Of a stretch of 36,552 bases of DNA, positions 8,153 to 16,782 are shown in pieces. The notes below the pieces were generated by a model that had not been told where the DNA came from, searched no databases, and saw only the letters and a list, made by a program, of their open reading frames with translations. The translations under genes were made by a program, and so were the position numbers. Source of the stretch: Bacillota bacterium (GTDB lineage Bacteria; Bacillota; Bacilli; Paenibacillales; NBRC-103111); assembly GCA_023388055.1 (NCBI GenBank), contig JAEWGW010000021.1:1-36552 (forward strand), given 5' to 3'. Each line of letters begins with the position of its first letter. Within the stretch, counting starts at the first letter, position 1.

Positions 8153-9841
8153 TTAATGCTCAGGAAGCACCAGCTCCCCTTTTTTGTTAAAGGAGTAGGG
8201 CAGATCGCTCTCCGTGCTGCCGTCCGAGTAGCGGATGATGCCGTCCATTACCTCTATGAGGCGATAATCAACGATGGAATCCAGAGAGCGTTTGAGTTGA
8301 ATAAGCTTGTTTTGAAGCACATCATACCCCATAATGCCCATGAAGGAGGCCTCGAAGATGATATAGCGGTCCGACAGCCAATTGGGGTTCCATATGCTAT
8401 TGCCGATGTGTATCTCCAGGGACGGCTGCTCCTTGCCGGGGTACTGCAGGAGCAGCTCGGCCTTGTTGGAGACCATGTCTAACTTCCGCTGGGCAATCAT
8501 CCGGCCGTTGGGGGAGGCAACCCCTTCCTCTGCCGCAGGCTGCTGGGTATAGAATAAGTTCAGCAGCCGGTTTTTCTCCCGCATAAAGACCATATCCTCC
8601 TCCAGCCGAAAGAAGTAATGGGTCATTGCAGCAGGCCAATCTTGGCCGTTAGCCAGGTTTTTCAGCTTTCCGGCGTCTTCCGGCAAACGGATATCCTCTG
8701 TCACCTGCCCCTCGTAGTTGCCGTAAAGCTGGATGAGTCCTCCTTTATAACCCGAGTCTTCCCCCAACAGACTATCAATCCGTATCCCGCGGTGGGGATA
8801 GGTGACGAGATGACTTTCATCGTAGCTGATGGTCTCATAATCCGGCCATTTTTCCCGTATCCGGTCAACAAACTGCTGGACCCGGATGCCCGTTTCCGCT
8901 GTGTTAGCTACTAGAAGCTCGGGAAGCTCCGGATCTCCTGTGTCGCCGGCTATTGTTCGAGGATACACCGCAATTTCATAAGGAGGGGCCTCACCGCTGA
9001 AGAACAGATAAAACGGCTCCAGCTTATAGCCGAATACAGACATGGGAGTCGTTTCCTCAAACGGAGGTTTGCCCAGCAGCAGTTGGATGTCCTCTTTTGT
9101 GGAGGCTGTACCCAGGCTGCCAATGACCAATGGGGTGTACCCTTTGTTGAACACAATGCTGGATAGATGATTGCGCTCCTTCATCTTCATCTGTTGATTG
9201 CAATACATGTCGTATTCGTTAAAGCGGTTATCCTGCTTTCCTATACCTGTAGTCAGCATGTCAGGATCCCAGCCGTAATCCAGCCCGGCCTGCAGCAGCG
9301 GATTCAGTCTGGCGCCGGTAGCCACAGCCTTCACCGGCTGATAGTTTCGAATGCTTTCCTTATCGAAGAAATAGGTTTGGCCTCCAACCTTAGCCAGCCG
9401 GAAGGATTTGGAGCTGGCGGAATCCGTCTCGATGAGGGGGAAGCCCTGCTCATCTTCCACCCGGAAAGGCACAGAATGTAAGGCGTTGCTGATTCCATAA
9501 AATAAAGCCTGATACAAATCCTTCTTGCTGAGTCCGGGAGACGGCATTCCCTGAACCCGCACCAGGGCTGGAGAACCTCCCTCGCCCGGCGTGTAGCTGG
9601 GGGCGGTGATCCTTTGTTGGTCCAGTTGCATAATCAATTCCAAGGGAACTGCAGCGTTTTTCGCTTCAGTTGACAGGTTAGGCAGTTCCCCAGTTGGGGT
9701 TACCCCCACTGTCACAGGCGAACTGGATACCCAGCCGGGTACCTTGCCATCCCCGTTGTTCTCCCGGCATCCTGCCAGCGTCAGCCCAGCCGCCAACACC
9801 GCACTCCCCCACATCATTTTTTGCCGACGGTCCATTGCCAT
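8153..9841 (-). CDS. Hypothetical lipoprotein, tandem paralogue 2
   Basis: A 562-residue lipoprotein with the lipobox L22-A-G-C25 after a basic N-terminus (MAMDRRQK). The mature part has the same unrecognised architecture as the downstream paralogue, with conserved blocks VRVQGMPSPGLSKKDLY, YFFDKESIRNYQPV, GSLGTAST..DI..LLGKPPFEET, WLSDRYIIFE and a shared C-terminal end. AGAGG lies 5 bases before the ATG at 9841; a second ATG two codons on is further from it. The gene ends 111 bp before the paralogue and has its own ECF-like promoter motif (9886-9912), so the pair may respond to the same envelope signal as separate transcripts. No enzymatic motif is seen; a role in envelope sensing or substrate binding would be speculation. 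Confidence 0.75.
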   Translation of the reverse strand: MAMDRRQKMMWGSAVLAAGLTLAGCRENNGDGKVPGWVSSSPVTVGVTPTGELPNLSTEAKNAAVPLELIMQLDQQRITAPSYTPGEGGSPALVRVQGMPSPGLSKKDLYQALFYGISNALHSVPFRVEDEQGFPLIETDSASSKSFRLAKVGGQTYFFDKESIRNYQPVKAVATGARLNPLLQAGLDYGWDPDMLTTGIGKQDNRFNEYDMYCNQQMKMKERNHLSSIVFNKGYTPLVIGSLGTASTKEDIQLLLGKPPFEETTPMSVFGYKLEPFYLFFSGEAPPYEIAVYPRTIAGDTGDPELPELLVANTAETGIRVQQFVDRIREKWPDYETISYDESHLVTYPHRGIRIDSLLGEDSGYKGGLIQLYGNYEGQVTEDIRLPEDAGKLKNLANGQDWPAAMTHYFFRLEEDMVFMREKNRLLNLFYTQQPAAEEGVASPNGRMIAQRKLDMVSNKAELLLQYPGKEQPSLEIHIGNSIWNPNWLSDRYIIFEASFMGIMGYDVLQNKLIQLKRSLDSIVDYRLIEVMDGIIRYSDGSTESDLPYSFNKKGELVLPEH

Positions 9842-9885
9842 CCCCGCCTCTCACTTCTCAAAAGTCCATATTTTCCTTTTATTAG

Positions 9886-9912
9886 TAGACGGTAAAACGG
9901 AGGATTTGTTGC
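9886..9912 (-). promoter_or_regulatory. Candidate ECF-sigma-type promoter of lipoprotein gene 2
   Basis: On the minus strand GCAAC (9908-9912) is separated by 16 bases from CGTCTA (9886-9891), with the start codon about 45 bases downstream. It matches the motif before the paralogue in both boxes; the CCGTCTA-TA context is also shared. The -35 box overlaps a TTGCACCA / TGGTGCAA inverted pair (9909 and about 9953) between this gene and ywhD. Confidence 0.45.
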
Positions 9913-10024
9913 ACCATAACCCCGCTTTGTAATGGTTTTTTTGCCCCGTCCGATTGGTGCAAATATGAATATTGTGTTACAGTGATCACATAAGCACAAA
10001 ATCCAATGAGGCGGTGTAAGCGTA

Positions 10025-10525
10025 ATGGAGACAGGCAGCCAGAACAGCAAACCGGGCGGTTTGAACATCATCAGCAACCGGAACAGCCACAAGGGCTTCG
10101 GGGCAGGCTCCATTGACCTGTCCAATGTGTCCGGCGTGATTATTGACGGCGGAGAAGCCTATATTGATGCCGGCACCCTCCATGCCAGAAGCAAGCTGGA
10201 GAAGGGAATCCGGTTTACTCCAGATAAAAATGAGGTGCCCAACGGGCGGCCGTGCTGGGTGGTCTGGGTAGCCGTGGACCGGAATGCCGAAGGCCAATTC
10301 TACGGCGGCTTGGCATCCTGTGAGATGTCGGTGGATCCGGAGGCCAAGAAGGGCTGGAAGGTTCTCGCCGATCATGTGAACCGGATGGACAAGGCCATGA
10401 AGCGGCAGATTCTCGTGGAGAATCTGGATGCCGCTGGCAAAGCCGCGCTGAAGGATCTGCTGATCCGGCATAACCCGGAATGGTGGGACCGCACTCCCGC
10501 AGAGATCAAGCAAGCGCTGAAATAG
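10025..10525 (+). CDS. ywhD: YwhD-family protein
   Basis: A 166-residue soluble protein matching Bacillus YwhD over its length. Recognisable blocks are GFGAGSIDLSNVSGVIID, the HARS..EKGI.FT segment, NGRPCWVVWVAVDR, the ASCEM stretch, and DHVN.MDK..KR.I..E. The function of the family is not established. In B. subtilis ywhD lies next to the class A penicillin-binding protein gene pbpG; here the neighbouring gene, in convergent orientation, is also a class A PBP, which supports both calls. GAGGCGG precedes the ATG. A strong intrinsic terminator follows at 10564. It is divergent from the lipoprotein pair, with about 180 bp of shared upstream sequence. Confidence 0.88.
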   Translation: METGSQNSKPGGLNIISNRNSHKGFGAGSIDLSNVSGVIIDGGEAYIDAGTLHARSKLEKGIRFTPDKNEVPNGRPCWVVWVAVDRNAEGQFYGGLASCEMSVDPEAKKGWKVLADHVNRMDKAMKRQILVENLDAAGKAALKDLLIRHNPEWWDRTPAEIKQALK

Positions 10526-10563
10526 GGTGGCCGTTAAGGAAGCTGTCTAACCGATAGCAACAG

Positions 10564-10594
10564 AAAGAGCCGGGATTGATGTCCTGGCTCTTTT
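10564..10594 (+). terminator. Intrinsic terminator after ywhD
   Basis: AAAGAGCCGGGA (10564-10575), a six-base loop, then TCCTGGCTCTTT with one G-U pair and a short T run: a 12-bp stem 38 bases after the stop codon. The A-rich left flank could also allow some activity in the other direction. Confidence 0.8.
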
Positions 10595-10658
10595 GCGTGT
10601 TTTGGAAGGTATAGACAGGCGGGAAGCGGCTCTACTTCCTCCGTGTGGTTACCTCAAC

Positions 10659-10783
10659 GGACTGAGGATCCGCTATTAGACGAGAAAACGGTCTTATCGC
10701 ATTTTTGAGGACTCAGAAGCCGTTATTTGAGTGAAATATGCAGATGGGATCGTCTTTTAGAGGAAATAGCGTCCCCTGTGTCC
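10659..10783. repeat. Intergenic element with imperfect inverted ends
   Basis: GGACTGAGGATCCGCTATT (10659-10677) matches the reverse complement of 10765-10783 at 14 of 19 bases, bracketing about 125 bp between the ywhD terminator and the pbpG stop. Part of it (TCTTTT.GAGGAAATAGCGT) resembles sequence beside the palindromes near 4.8 kb. It may be a small non-coding repeat element; no gene is seen. Confidence 0.4.
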
Positions 10784-10797
10784 GCAAAGGCCACATG

Positions 10798-12855
10798 TTA
10801 CTCATTCCACCACCGCTTCAGATCCTTCCACCAGGAGCCCTCCTGCTTCTTGCCCTCCCCGTCCTTCTGACTGGCGGCATTCTGTGCCGGCGCGCAGTAT
10901 TCCGTCGGTTCCGTGCCCTCCACGAAAGCCTCCATCCGGCTGTTGGGGCAGCCGTCATTGGCCAGCTTGCCGGTCACGGGATCGATATAGACGCTGACCA
11001 CACCCTCCGGCACGGGGAACAGCTTGGGCGGCACCGTCTCCAGCGTCCGCTCGGTGAAGGTGGCAAAGATGGGAGCGGCCTTGCGCTGGTCCAGCTTGCC
11101 GATGGTTTTGTCCTTGTCGTAGCCCACCCACACAGCGGTGGACAGCTCCGGGGTGTAACCGACCATCCAGGCATCGTAGTTGGTGGTGCCGGTTTTGCCG
11201 GCGACGGGCCGCTTCATCAGATCGGATACCCGGTACCCGGTGCCCCCCTCCTCAAAAACGGACTGCATCAAATTGGTCAGCACATAGGTGTAAGCGGGGT
11301 GAATCACCGACGACTCCACCGGCTTGGCCTCATACAGCACCCGCCCCGCATGGTCCTCCACCCGGATCACGGCCATGGGCTCCGCCCGCACCCCGCCGTT
11401 GGCCAGGACCCCGTAGGCCGAGGCCATTTCGAAGGGGCTGACCGGGGAGGTGCCCAACGCAAGAGATGGGAGCGCGGACAACGGCGCGGTAATGCCCAGC
11501 CTGCGGGCCATGTCCACGGTTTTCTCCGGGGTGACAGCCATGATGGTGCTGACGGCGTAGATGTTGTCGGATTTCATGATGGCCCGGCGCATGTCGATAT
11601 CCGTATTGTCGTAGATATTGTCATAATTGCTGGGGGAGTAGGTTTTGCGGCCCTGGTCATAGGTAAAGATAGTGGGTTGGCTTTTGTATGTGGTTAAGGG
11701 GGACACATTCTCCGACAGGGCCGCCAGATAGATCAGCGGCTTGAAGGCGGAGCCCGGCTGCCGGGTGGTGGCGAAAACCCGGTTGAACTGATTTTCCTTG
11801 AAGTCCTTGCCGCCGACCATAGCCTTGATGTAGCCGTTCCGGGGATCAATGGCGATCAGTGCGGCCTGCAGCTCGGAATCCGCCGGGATTTCCGCAGCCA
11901 CCGCTTCCTCGGCAACCTTTTGCGCCCGCAGGTCCAGGGTGGTGTAAATTTTCAGCCCCCCCGCCTCGTATTGATCCTCCGTCATGGTCAGCTTGTCCAG
12001 CACCACGTTTTTTACGTACTCCTGAAAATAAGGCGCCTCCGAGACGGTATTGGTTTGCCGGGGGACAATAGTCAGCTGTTCCTGATGAGCTGTCTCCGCC
12101 TGCTCCCGGGTGATGATGCCCTCCTCCGCCATGGCGTTCAGAATTACCTTCTGACGGTCCTTGGCGTTCTGCATGTTCAAATAGGGAGAGTAGTATTTGG
12201 CGCCTTTTGGCACACCAGCCATCATGGCCGCTTCTGCCAAATCCAGGTCCTTGGCATCCTTGCCGAAGAACATTTTGGCAGCAGCTTGCACCCCGTAGGT
12301 GGAGTGGCCGAAGTACACCTGGTTTAAATACTGCTCCAGAATATCGTCCTTGGACAGCCGCATTTCCAGATGAAGGGCATAAAACGCCTCCTTGATTTTC
12401 CTGGACCAGGTGCGGTCATGGCTCAGATACAGATTGCGGGCCAGCTGCTGGGTCAGCGTACTGGCGCCCTGCTCCATGGACATGGTTTTGATATCCTGGA
12501 TGGCTGCCCGCGCCAAACCCTTGGGGTCGATGCCCAGATGGCTGTAGAAGCGCCGGTCCTCCACGGAGAGCACCGCTTGAATCAGGTAGGGGGAGACCTC
12601 CGACAGACTCACAACCTCCCGGTTTTGGCCGGAGTGGAAGGTGTCGATGAGATTGCCCTGCATATCGAGAATCTGGGAGTTCTGGGAAACGGTGACCGCA
12701 GGCAAAGCCTGGGAACGCAGGTACAGAAGAGTCAGGCCTCCCAGCAGGATGCCGATTACGGTCAGGGACAGGAACAGGGACAACATCCGCTTTGCGCCGC
12801 GGGTAAATCGGTTGCCCTTCTGATGTCTCCTGGATTCCCGGCGTTCTTCTGCCAT
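10798..12855 (-). CDS. pbpG: Class A penicillin-binding protein (PbpG/PBP1A-like)
   Basis: A 685-residue bifunctional peptidoglycan synthase: the glycosyltransferase domain polymerises lipid II and the transpeptidase domain cross-links stem peptides outside the membrane. A basic N-terminus and one transmembrane helix (about 24-47) come first. The GT51 domain (about 60-240) shows E99 in SVEDRRFY and the EQGASTLTQQ motif (128-137). The transpeptidase domain (about 325-640) has S369-A-F-K372 (the catalytic serine), S429-D-N431 and K554-T-G556. The last 50 residues are charged. AGAGGTG precedes the ATG. The adjacent ywhD recalls the B. subtilis ywhE(pbpG)-ywhD pair, where PbpG acts in sporulation; other class A PBPs look similar, so the gene name is likely rather than certain. 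Confidence 0.9.
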   Translation of the reverse strand: MAEERRESRRHQKGNRFTRGAKRMLSLFLSLTVIGILLGGLTLLYLRSQALPAVTVSQNSQILDMQGNLIDTFHSGQNREVVSLSEVSPYLIQAVLSVEDRRFYSHLGIDPKGLARAAIQDIKTMSMEQGASTLTQQLARNLYLSHDRTWSRKIKEAFYALHLEMRLSKDDILEQYLNQVYFGHSTYGVQAAAKMFFGKDAKDLDLAEAAMMAGVPKGAKYYSPYLNMQNAKDRQKVILNAMAEEGIITREQAETAHQEQLTIVPRQTNTVSEAPYFQEYVKNVVLDKLTMTEDQYEAGGLKIYTTLDLRAQKVAEEAVAAEIPADSELQAALIAIDPRNGYIKAMVGGKDFKENQFNRVFATTRQPGSAFKPLIYLAALSENVSPLTTYKSQPTIFTYDQGRKTYSPSNYDNIYDNTDIDMRRAIMKSDNIYAVSTIMAVTPEKTVDMARRLGITAPLSALPSLALGTSPVSPFEMASAYGVLANGGVRAEPMAVIRVEDHAGRVLYEAKPVESSVIHPAYTYVLTNLMQSVFEEGGTGYRVSDLMKRPVAGKTGTTNYDAWMVGYTPELSTAVWVGYDKDKTIGKLDQRKAAPIFATFTERTLETVPPKLFPVPEGVVSVYIDPVTGKLANDGCPNSRMEAFVEGTEPTEYCAPAQNAASQKDGEGKKQEGSWWKDLKRWWNE

Positions 12856-12975
12856 ATGCGTTCACCTCTCTAATCTTTTAGTAACCAGTATGGAAAAATC
12901 CGGGCGGAGGTATTCAGCCAGAGACAAAAGGGGACAAATAAATTTACCGGAGGGGAAGCCGCAGCAACAGCAAAA

Positions 12976-13004
12976 CAGCCTGCCGTAAAAAACGGCAGAC
13001 TGTC
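12976..13004 (-). terminator. Probable terminator after the AraC gene
   Basis: CTGCCGT (12980-12986), five A residues and ACGGCAG form a perfect 7-bp stem. Outer ACAG/CTGT pairs extend it across one mismatch. Read on the minus strand it follows the AraC stop by about 35 bases and is trailed by a T-rich run (GCTGTTTTGCTG). Confidence 0.6.
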
Positions 13005-13036
13005 TGAAGGAGCTCTATACCCGGCAGAGAGCGTCA

Positions 13037-13864
13037 TTACTGCCGATGGACCTTGCGGAAGGCGCTGGGGGTTATGCCCTCCTGCTGCTTGAACAGCTTG
13101 ATGAAATAGCTGGCATGCTCGTAGCCCACCGCCCGGGCGATATCCTTCACATCCACGTCGGGATGCCGCAGCAGAAGCTCCTTGGCCCGCCTCAGGCGGA
13201 ACCGGTTGATGTATTCGAAGGGACGAAGGCCGAAGCTCTTTTGGAACAGATGGCAGGTATATTGCGGGGAAATCCGCAGCTGGGACGACAGCGTCTCCAG
13301 GGTCAGCGGCTCCATAAAATGCTCGTCGATATAGGACAAAGCCGGCATCAGCTGCTCGTAATGCTCCGTGCGGGAGCGCATATCCGGAGTGCTGGAGTAC
13401 ATAAACAGGTCCAGAACGATGGCGTAGATCAGCGCAGAGCAGCGGATATACCGGGAAGGGTCCTTGGACTGCAGCAGTTCATTGGCCTCCAGAAGCTTCT
13501 GGAGCACCATATCCGGATGGGACAGCTGAAGCACCGCCGAGGCGTTCATCTTCAGAGAGGCCAGCATCCCCTCCGCCTGGACGCCGTTGAAGGAAATCCA
13601 CCGGGTCGCCCAAGGCTCCCGCACCGCATAATAATGATGCTTGCGGTTAGGATAAAGCAGCATGCCCTGACCGGCCGATACGGCAAACCGCTTGCCCTCC
13701 GTCTCCAGAATCCCTTCACCGGAGATGCATTGAATCCACTGAAAGTCGGGGAAGCCGCCCTCCCGGAGCATATTATCCTGGTGCTCCCAGCCGCCGGCGC
13801 TGGTTACAAAAAAGGGCAATTTCAGCTCCGTATCCGTCAGCACCACAAAAATATTATGATCCAT
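13037..13864 (-). CDS. AraC-family transcriptional regulator
   Basis: About 275 residues. The N-terminal part (about 1-150) resembles the cupin-like AraC ligand-binding domain. The last 95 residues hold two helix-turn-helix motifs (LSSQLRISPQYTCHLFQKSF, then VKDIARAVGYEHASYFIKLF) and the AraC ending GITPSAFRK. It is transcribed away from the GH112 phosphorylase and is probably its sugar-responsive activator (inference from position). The start is set by TAGGAG seven bases before the ATG at 13864; the frame extends seven codons further, but that start would place the ribosome binding site inside the gene. Confidence 0.9.
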   Translation of the reverse strand: MDHNIFVVLTDTELKLPFFVTSAGGWEHQDNMLREGGFPDFQWIQCISGEGILETEGKRFAVSAGQGMLLYPNRKHHYYAVREPWATRWISFNGVQAEGMLASLKMNASAVLQLSHPDMVLQKLLEANELLQSKDPSRYIRCSALIYAIVLDLFMYSSTPDMRSRTEHYEQLMPALSYIDEHFMEPLTLETLSSQLRISPQYTCHLFQKSFGLRPFEYINRFRLRRAKELLLRHPDVDVKDIARAVGYEHASYFIKLFKQQEGITPSAFRKVHRQ

Positions 13865-13952
13865 GACTTTTCTCCTATATGACACTCAAATTTTTATATA
13901 TGCATGAAAATTCTTAGGTTGAATTCAAGGCAAAAGGGCTATATGCTTTTAA

Positions 13953-14054
13953 TATAATCACACTTTCACGCTTTGGCAATGCAATTTGCCGCTCTTTCAA
14001 ATCATTCGTTGTTTTACCCGGATTTTTGTCCTACGATCCCGGTAAACGCTTACA
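13953..14054 (+). promoter_or_regulatory. GH112 promoter -10 and catabolite-response (cre-like) site
   Basis: TATAAT at 13953-13958 is a good -10 box without a strong -35, as expected for an activator-dependent promoter. At 14041-14054 the minus strand reads TGTAAGCGTTTACC, matching the CcpA cre consensus at all but the last base. It lies between promoter and ribosome binding site, where bound CcpA would block elongation. Both calls are sequence matches only. Confidence 0.55.
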
Positions 14055-14086
14055 AAAATTGCCCGCAAGTGGCAGGGAGGCGCATT

Positions 14087-16243
14087 ATGGTACAAAAGAA
14101 AACAGGAGGCTTCACCCTTCCGGGAGAATCCGGCTACGAAGCCTTAACCCTTGAATTGGCGAAAAAGTGGGGAGCCGATGTCATCCGCGACAGCGACGGC
14201 ACCGCCTTGTCCGATGAAATTCTGAACGCAGGCTACGATATTTATTCCACTATCTGTATTATCCGCGACCACAATGACTGGGCCAAGCAAAACCCGGACA
14301 AGCTCCAGCAGACCTTCCTGATGACCCAGCCGGTGGTGGCTGAAGCAGACAGCCTCACGATTCCGTTGATGAAGGATTTCTTCGCCGATCAGTTCGCTGT
14401 GAATGAATCCCCTGAATCCATAGCCTACTGGCAGGTCTTCGACCGCACCTCCGGGGCAGAGCTTCCCCGCAGCCAGTGGACCTATGACAGCGCATCGCAA
14501 AGTGTCGCTCTGAGCGGCATAACCAAGTGGCATGCCTATACCGTCAACTTCATGGCCTTCCGGATTTGGGAAGAGATCTCCATGTACAATCATACCACAA
14601 ACAATTGGAACAAAGAGCATCTGATGCAGATCGATCCCATTCATACCGAAACCCAGGAGTATATGCTGAACTGGCTGGACGAGTGGTGCGTGAACCATCC
14701 TGCTACCAATGTCATCCGGTTTACCTCCATGTTCTACAACTTCGTGTGGATCTGGGGCTCCGATGCCAACAACCGCCATCTGTTCTCGGATTGGGCATCC
14801 TATGACTTTACCGTCAGCCCCCGGGCATTGGAGCTGTTCGCCGAGAAATACGGCTACCGTATCACCTCCGAGGACTTCATCAACAAGGGCAAGCTTCGGG
14901 TGACCCATGCGGTTCCGGATCAGCGCAAGCTGGACTGGATGGCGTTTATCAACGATTTTGTCATTGAGTTCGGCAAAAAGCTGATTGATATCGCCCACAA
15001 GTACAACAAGCTGGCTTATGTTTTCTATGATGACAGCTGGATCGGCATCGAGCCGTATAACGGCAGGTTCGGCGAGTTTGGCTTTGACGGCATTATTAAA
15101 TGCGTATTCTCCGGCTTCGAGGCACGGCTGGGCTCGGGAGTAGAGGGAGTTGCCACCCACGAACTGCGGCTGCATCCGTACCTGTTCCCGGTAGGGCTAG
15201 GCGGACTGCCTACCTTCATGGAGGGCGGCAATCCCACGCTGGATGCCAAGAACTTCTGGAACAGCATCCGCCGCGCGCTGCTGCGGGCTCCGGTGGACCG
15301 GATCGGCCTGGGCGGTTATCTCCACCTGGTTGAGCCGTACCCGGATTTCTGCGACTATATCGAAAAGATTGCCGACGAGTTCCGCGAAATTCGTGATCTG
15401 CACCAAAGCGGCAAGCCGTATTCCCTCACGCCCAAAATTGGCGTACTCACCGCCTGGGGCAAGCTGCGCAGCTGGATTTGCTCCGGACACTATCATGAAA
15501 ATCCGGAAATTGATCTGATCAACATCATGGAAAGCCTGTCCGGTCTTCCCTTCGAGGTGGAGTTCCTGAGCTTCGAGGACATCAAGGCGGGCATCCCGTC
15601 GGATGTGGGTGTTATCATTAATGCAGGTACGGCAGGCAGCGCATGGAGCGGCGGCGAGCTGTGGAACGACGCGGCTGTTGTGGAAGCGATCACCGGCTGG
15701 GTGCACGGCGGCGGGGTATTCCTTGGTGTGAATGAACCCTCTGCTGCTCCCGGACAGGACACATTGTTCCGCATGGCGCAGGTGCTTGGCGTTGACCGGG
15801 ATACCGGGGAGCGGATCAGCCACGGCAAGTGGCCGGTGGAGGCTGTTAAGCCGGGCTTCACCCTGCCTGCAGGACTGAAGGTCCGTGAAGGCATCTACCT
15901 GACCAACGGCAAGGCCAAGGTATGGGCAGCGGCAGGCAAGGTGCCTACAGCATCTGTGCATGATTTCGGCAAGGGCAAGGGTGTCTATCTCTCCAGCTAC
16001 ACCCACTCGGTAGCCAATACACGGGCGCTTCTGGAGCTGATTCTGGCAGCGGCCGGCCAATCCGCGGAGCAGCTGTACCTGACGGACAATGCCTATGCGG
16101 AATGTGCGTACTACCCGGACAGCAATACGCTGATTCTGATCAACAACTCCGATAGCGAACAAACCATTACCGTGCGTACGGAAAAAAGCGGAGCCGTCAC
16201 CGAAACCCTGGCTGCATTCGATACCAAAATTATGCGGGTATAA
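14087..16243 (+). CDS. GH112 phosphorylase (lacto-N-biose / galacto-N-biose or galactosyl-rhamnose type)
   Basis: A 718-residue cytoplasmic enzyme of glycoside hydrolase family 112, which splits beta-galactosides by phosphate to give alpha-galactose 1-phosphate. Recognisable family blocks are the N-terminal FTLPGESGYE, TKWHAYTVNFMAFR, RFTSMFYNF, the YDDSWIGIEPY motif (314-324, whose Asp is a likely acid/base residue by position), ELRLHPYLFP, RIGLGGYLHL and a glutaminase-like C-terminal domain (GGGVFLGVNEPSA). The length is normal. Family members prefer lacto-N-biose/galacto-N-biose or galactosyl-rhamnose; I cannot decide which here. GGGAGG six bases before the ATG fixes the start; the longer frame to 13973 lacks support. 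No transporter or N-acetylhexosamine kinase gene is nearby. A divergent AraC gene and a cre-like site suggest inducible, catabolite-repressed expression. Confidence 0.92.
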   Translation: MVQKKTGGFTLPGESGYEALTLELAKKWGADVIRDSDGTALSDEILNAGYDIYSTICIIRDHNDWAKQNPDKLQQTFLMTQPVVAEADSLTIPLMKDFFADQFAVNESPESIAYWQVFDRTSGAELPRSQWTYDSASQSVALSGITKWHAYTVNFMAFRIWEEISMYNHTTNNWNKEHLMQIDPIHTETQEYMLNWLDEWCVNHPATNVIRFTSMFYNFVWIWGSDANNRHLFSDWASYDFTVSPRALELFAEKYGYRITSEDFINKGKLRVTHAVPDQRKLDWMAFINDFVIEFGKKLIDIAHKYNKLAYVFYDDSWIGIEPYNGRFGEFGFDGIIKCVFSGFEARLGSGVEGVATHELRLHPYLFPVGLGGLPTFMEGGNPTLDAKNFWNSIRRALLRAPVDRIGLGGYLHLVEPYPDFCDYIEKIADEFREIRDLHQSGKPYSLTPKIGVLTAWGKLRSWICSGHYHENPEIDLINIMESLSGLPFEVEFLSFEDIKAGIPSDVGVIINAGTAGSAWSGGELWNDAAVVEAITGWVHGGGVFLGVNEPSAAPGQDTLFRMAQVLGVDRDTGERISHGKWPVEAVKPGFTLPAGLKVREGIYLTNGKAKVWAAAGKVPTASVHDFGKGKGVYLSSYTHSVANTRALLELILAAAGQSAEQLYLTDNAYAECAYYPDSNTLILINNSDSEQTITVRTEKSGAVTETLAAFDTKIMRV

Positions 16244-16301
16244 GGTTCCTGATCCTTGCTTGCAGGCGCAAGGGTCTGTACACTAATAGCAGCACACGAA
16301 G

Positions 16302-16333
16302 GAGGAGCCCCTCAAGGTGGCTCCTCTTTTTTT
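16302..16333 (+). terminator. Intrinsic terminator after the GH112 gene
   Basis: GAGGAGCC (16302-16309), nine-base loop, GGCTCCTC (16319-16326) and seven T residues. It ends only 26 bases before the ywiB start, so ywiB must be expressed by readthrough or from a promoter overlapping this stretch. Confidence 0.88.
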
Positions 16334-16359
16334 AGACGTTTTTTTAGGAGGCGGGCCGG

Positions 16360-16782
16360 TTGGATGTGGAAATGACCATTACCAGCATCAGCGACAGCGG
16401 CAAGGTGGTGCAGCAGGTCCGGGGCAAACGTTATGCCCGGGACGGAAAGCTGTTTTATCAATATGAGGAGCCCGAATCGGAGATGGGCAGAGTTACTGCG
16501 CTTTTGCGGATTGAACCGGAGGGCAAAAAAACCATCCGGCTTCTCCGGCAGGGGGGGATCCGGAGCGAGCAGCAATTCCGTTCGGGGGAACGGCTGCCCG
16601 GCTACTATGATGCCCCTCACGGGCGGATGGAGATGGACACCTTCACGCGCAAGCTGAAGATCCATATGAAGGACGGGCTGGAGCAGCTCCGCTGGGATTA
16701 CGAGCTGTTTATGGGCGGGGATAGTGTCGGCAGCTACCGGCTGGATATCGGGATCCGCGCAGTCCGGCCGGTAGAAGCCTGA
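16360..16782 (+). CDS. ywiB: DUF1934 / YwiB-family beta-barrel protein
   Basis: 140 residues resembling Bacillus YwiB (DUF1934), a small calycin-like barrel of unknown role. Family features are the V.GKRY.RDGKLFYQYEE stretch, an LLRI..EGKKTIRLLRQG strand pair, and YYDAPHGRMEMDTFT followed by the terminal YELFMGGDSVGSYRLDI. The start is TTG, eight bases after AGGAGG (16346-16351); no better start exists. In B. subtilis ywiB lies in the same broad chromosomal neighbourhood as ywhD/pbpG and rpoE. The 3' end overlaps the convergent subtilase gene by 49 bases. Confidence 0.8.
   Translation: MDVEMTITSISDSGKVVQQVRGKRYARDGKLFYQYEEPESEMGRVTALLRIEPEGKKTIRLLRQGGIRSEQQFRSGERLPGYYDAPHGRMEMDTFTRKLKIHMKDGLEQLRWDYELFMGGDSVGSYRLDIGIRAVRPVEA

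Noticed and set aside
13973..14086. 38-residue N-terminal extension of the GH112 enzyme
   Set aside because: It would place the -10 region, cre-like site and GGGAGG inside the gene; the family N-terminus begins at 14087.
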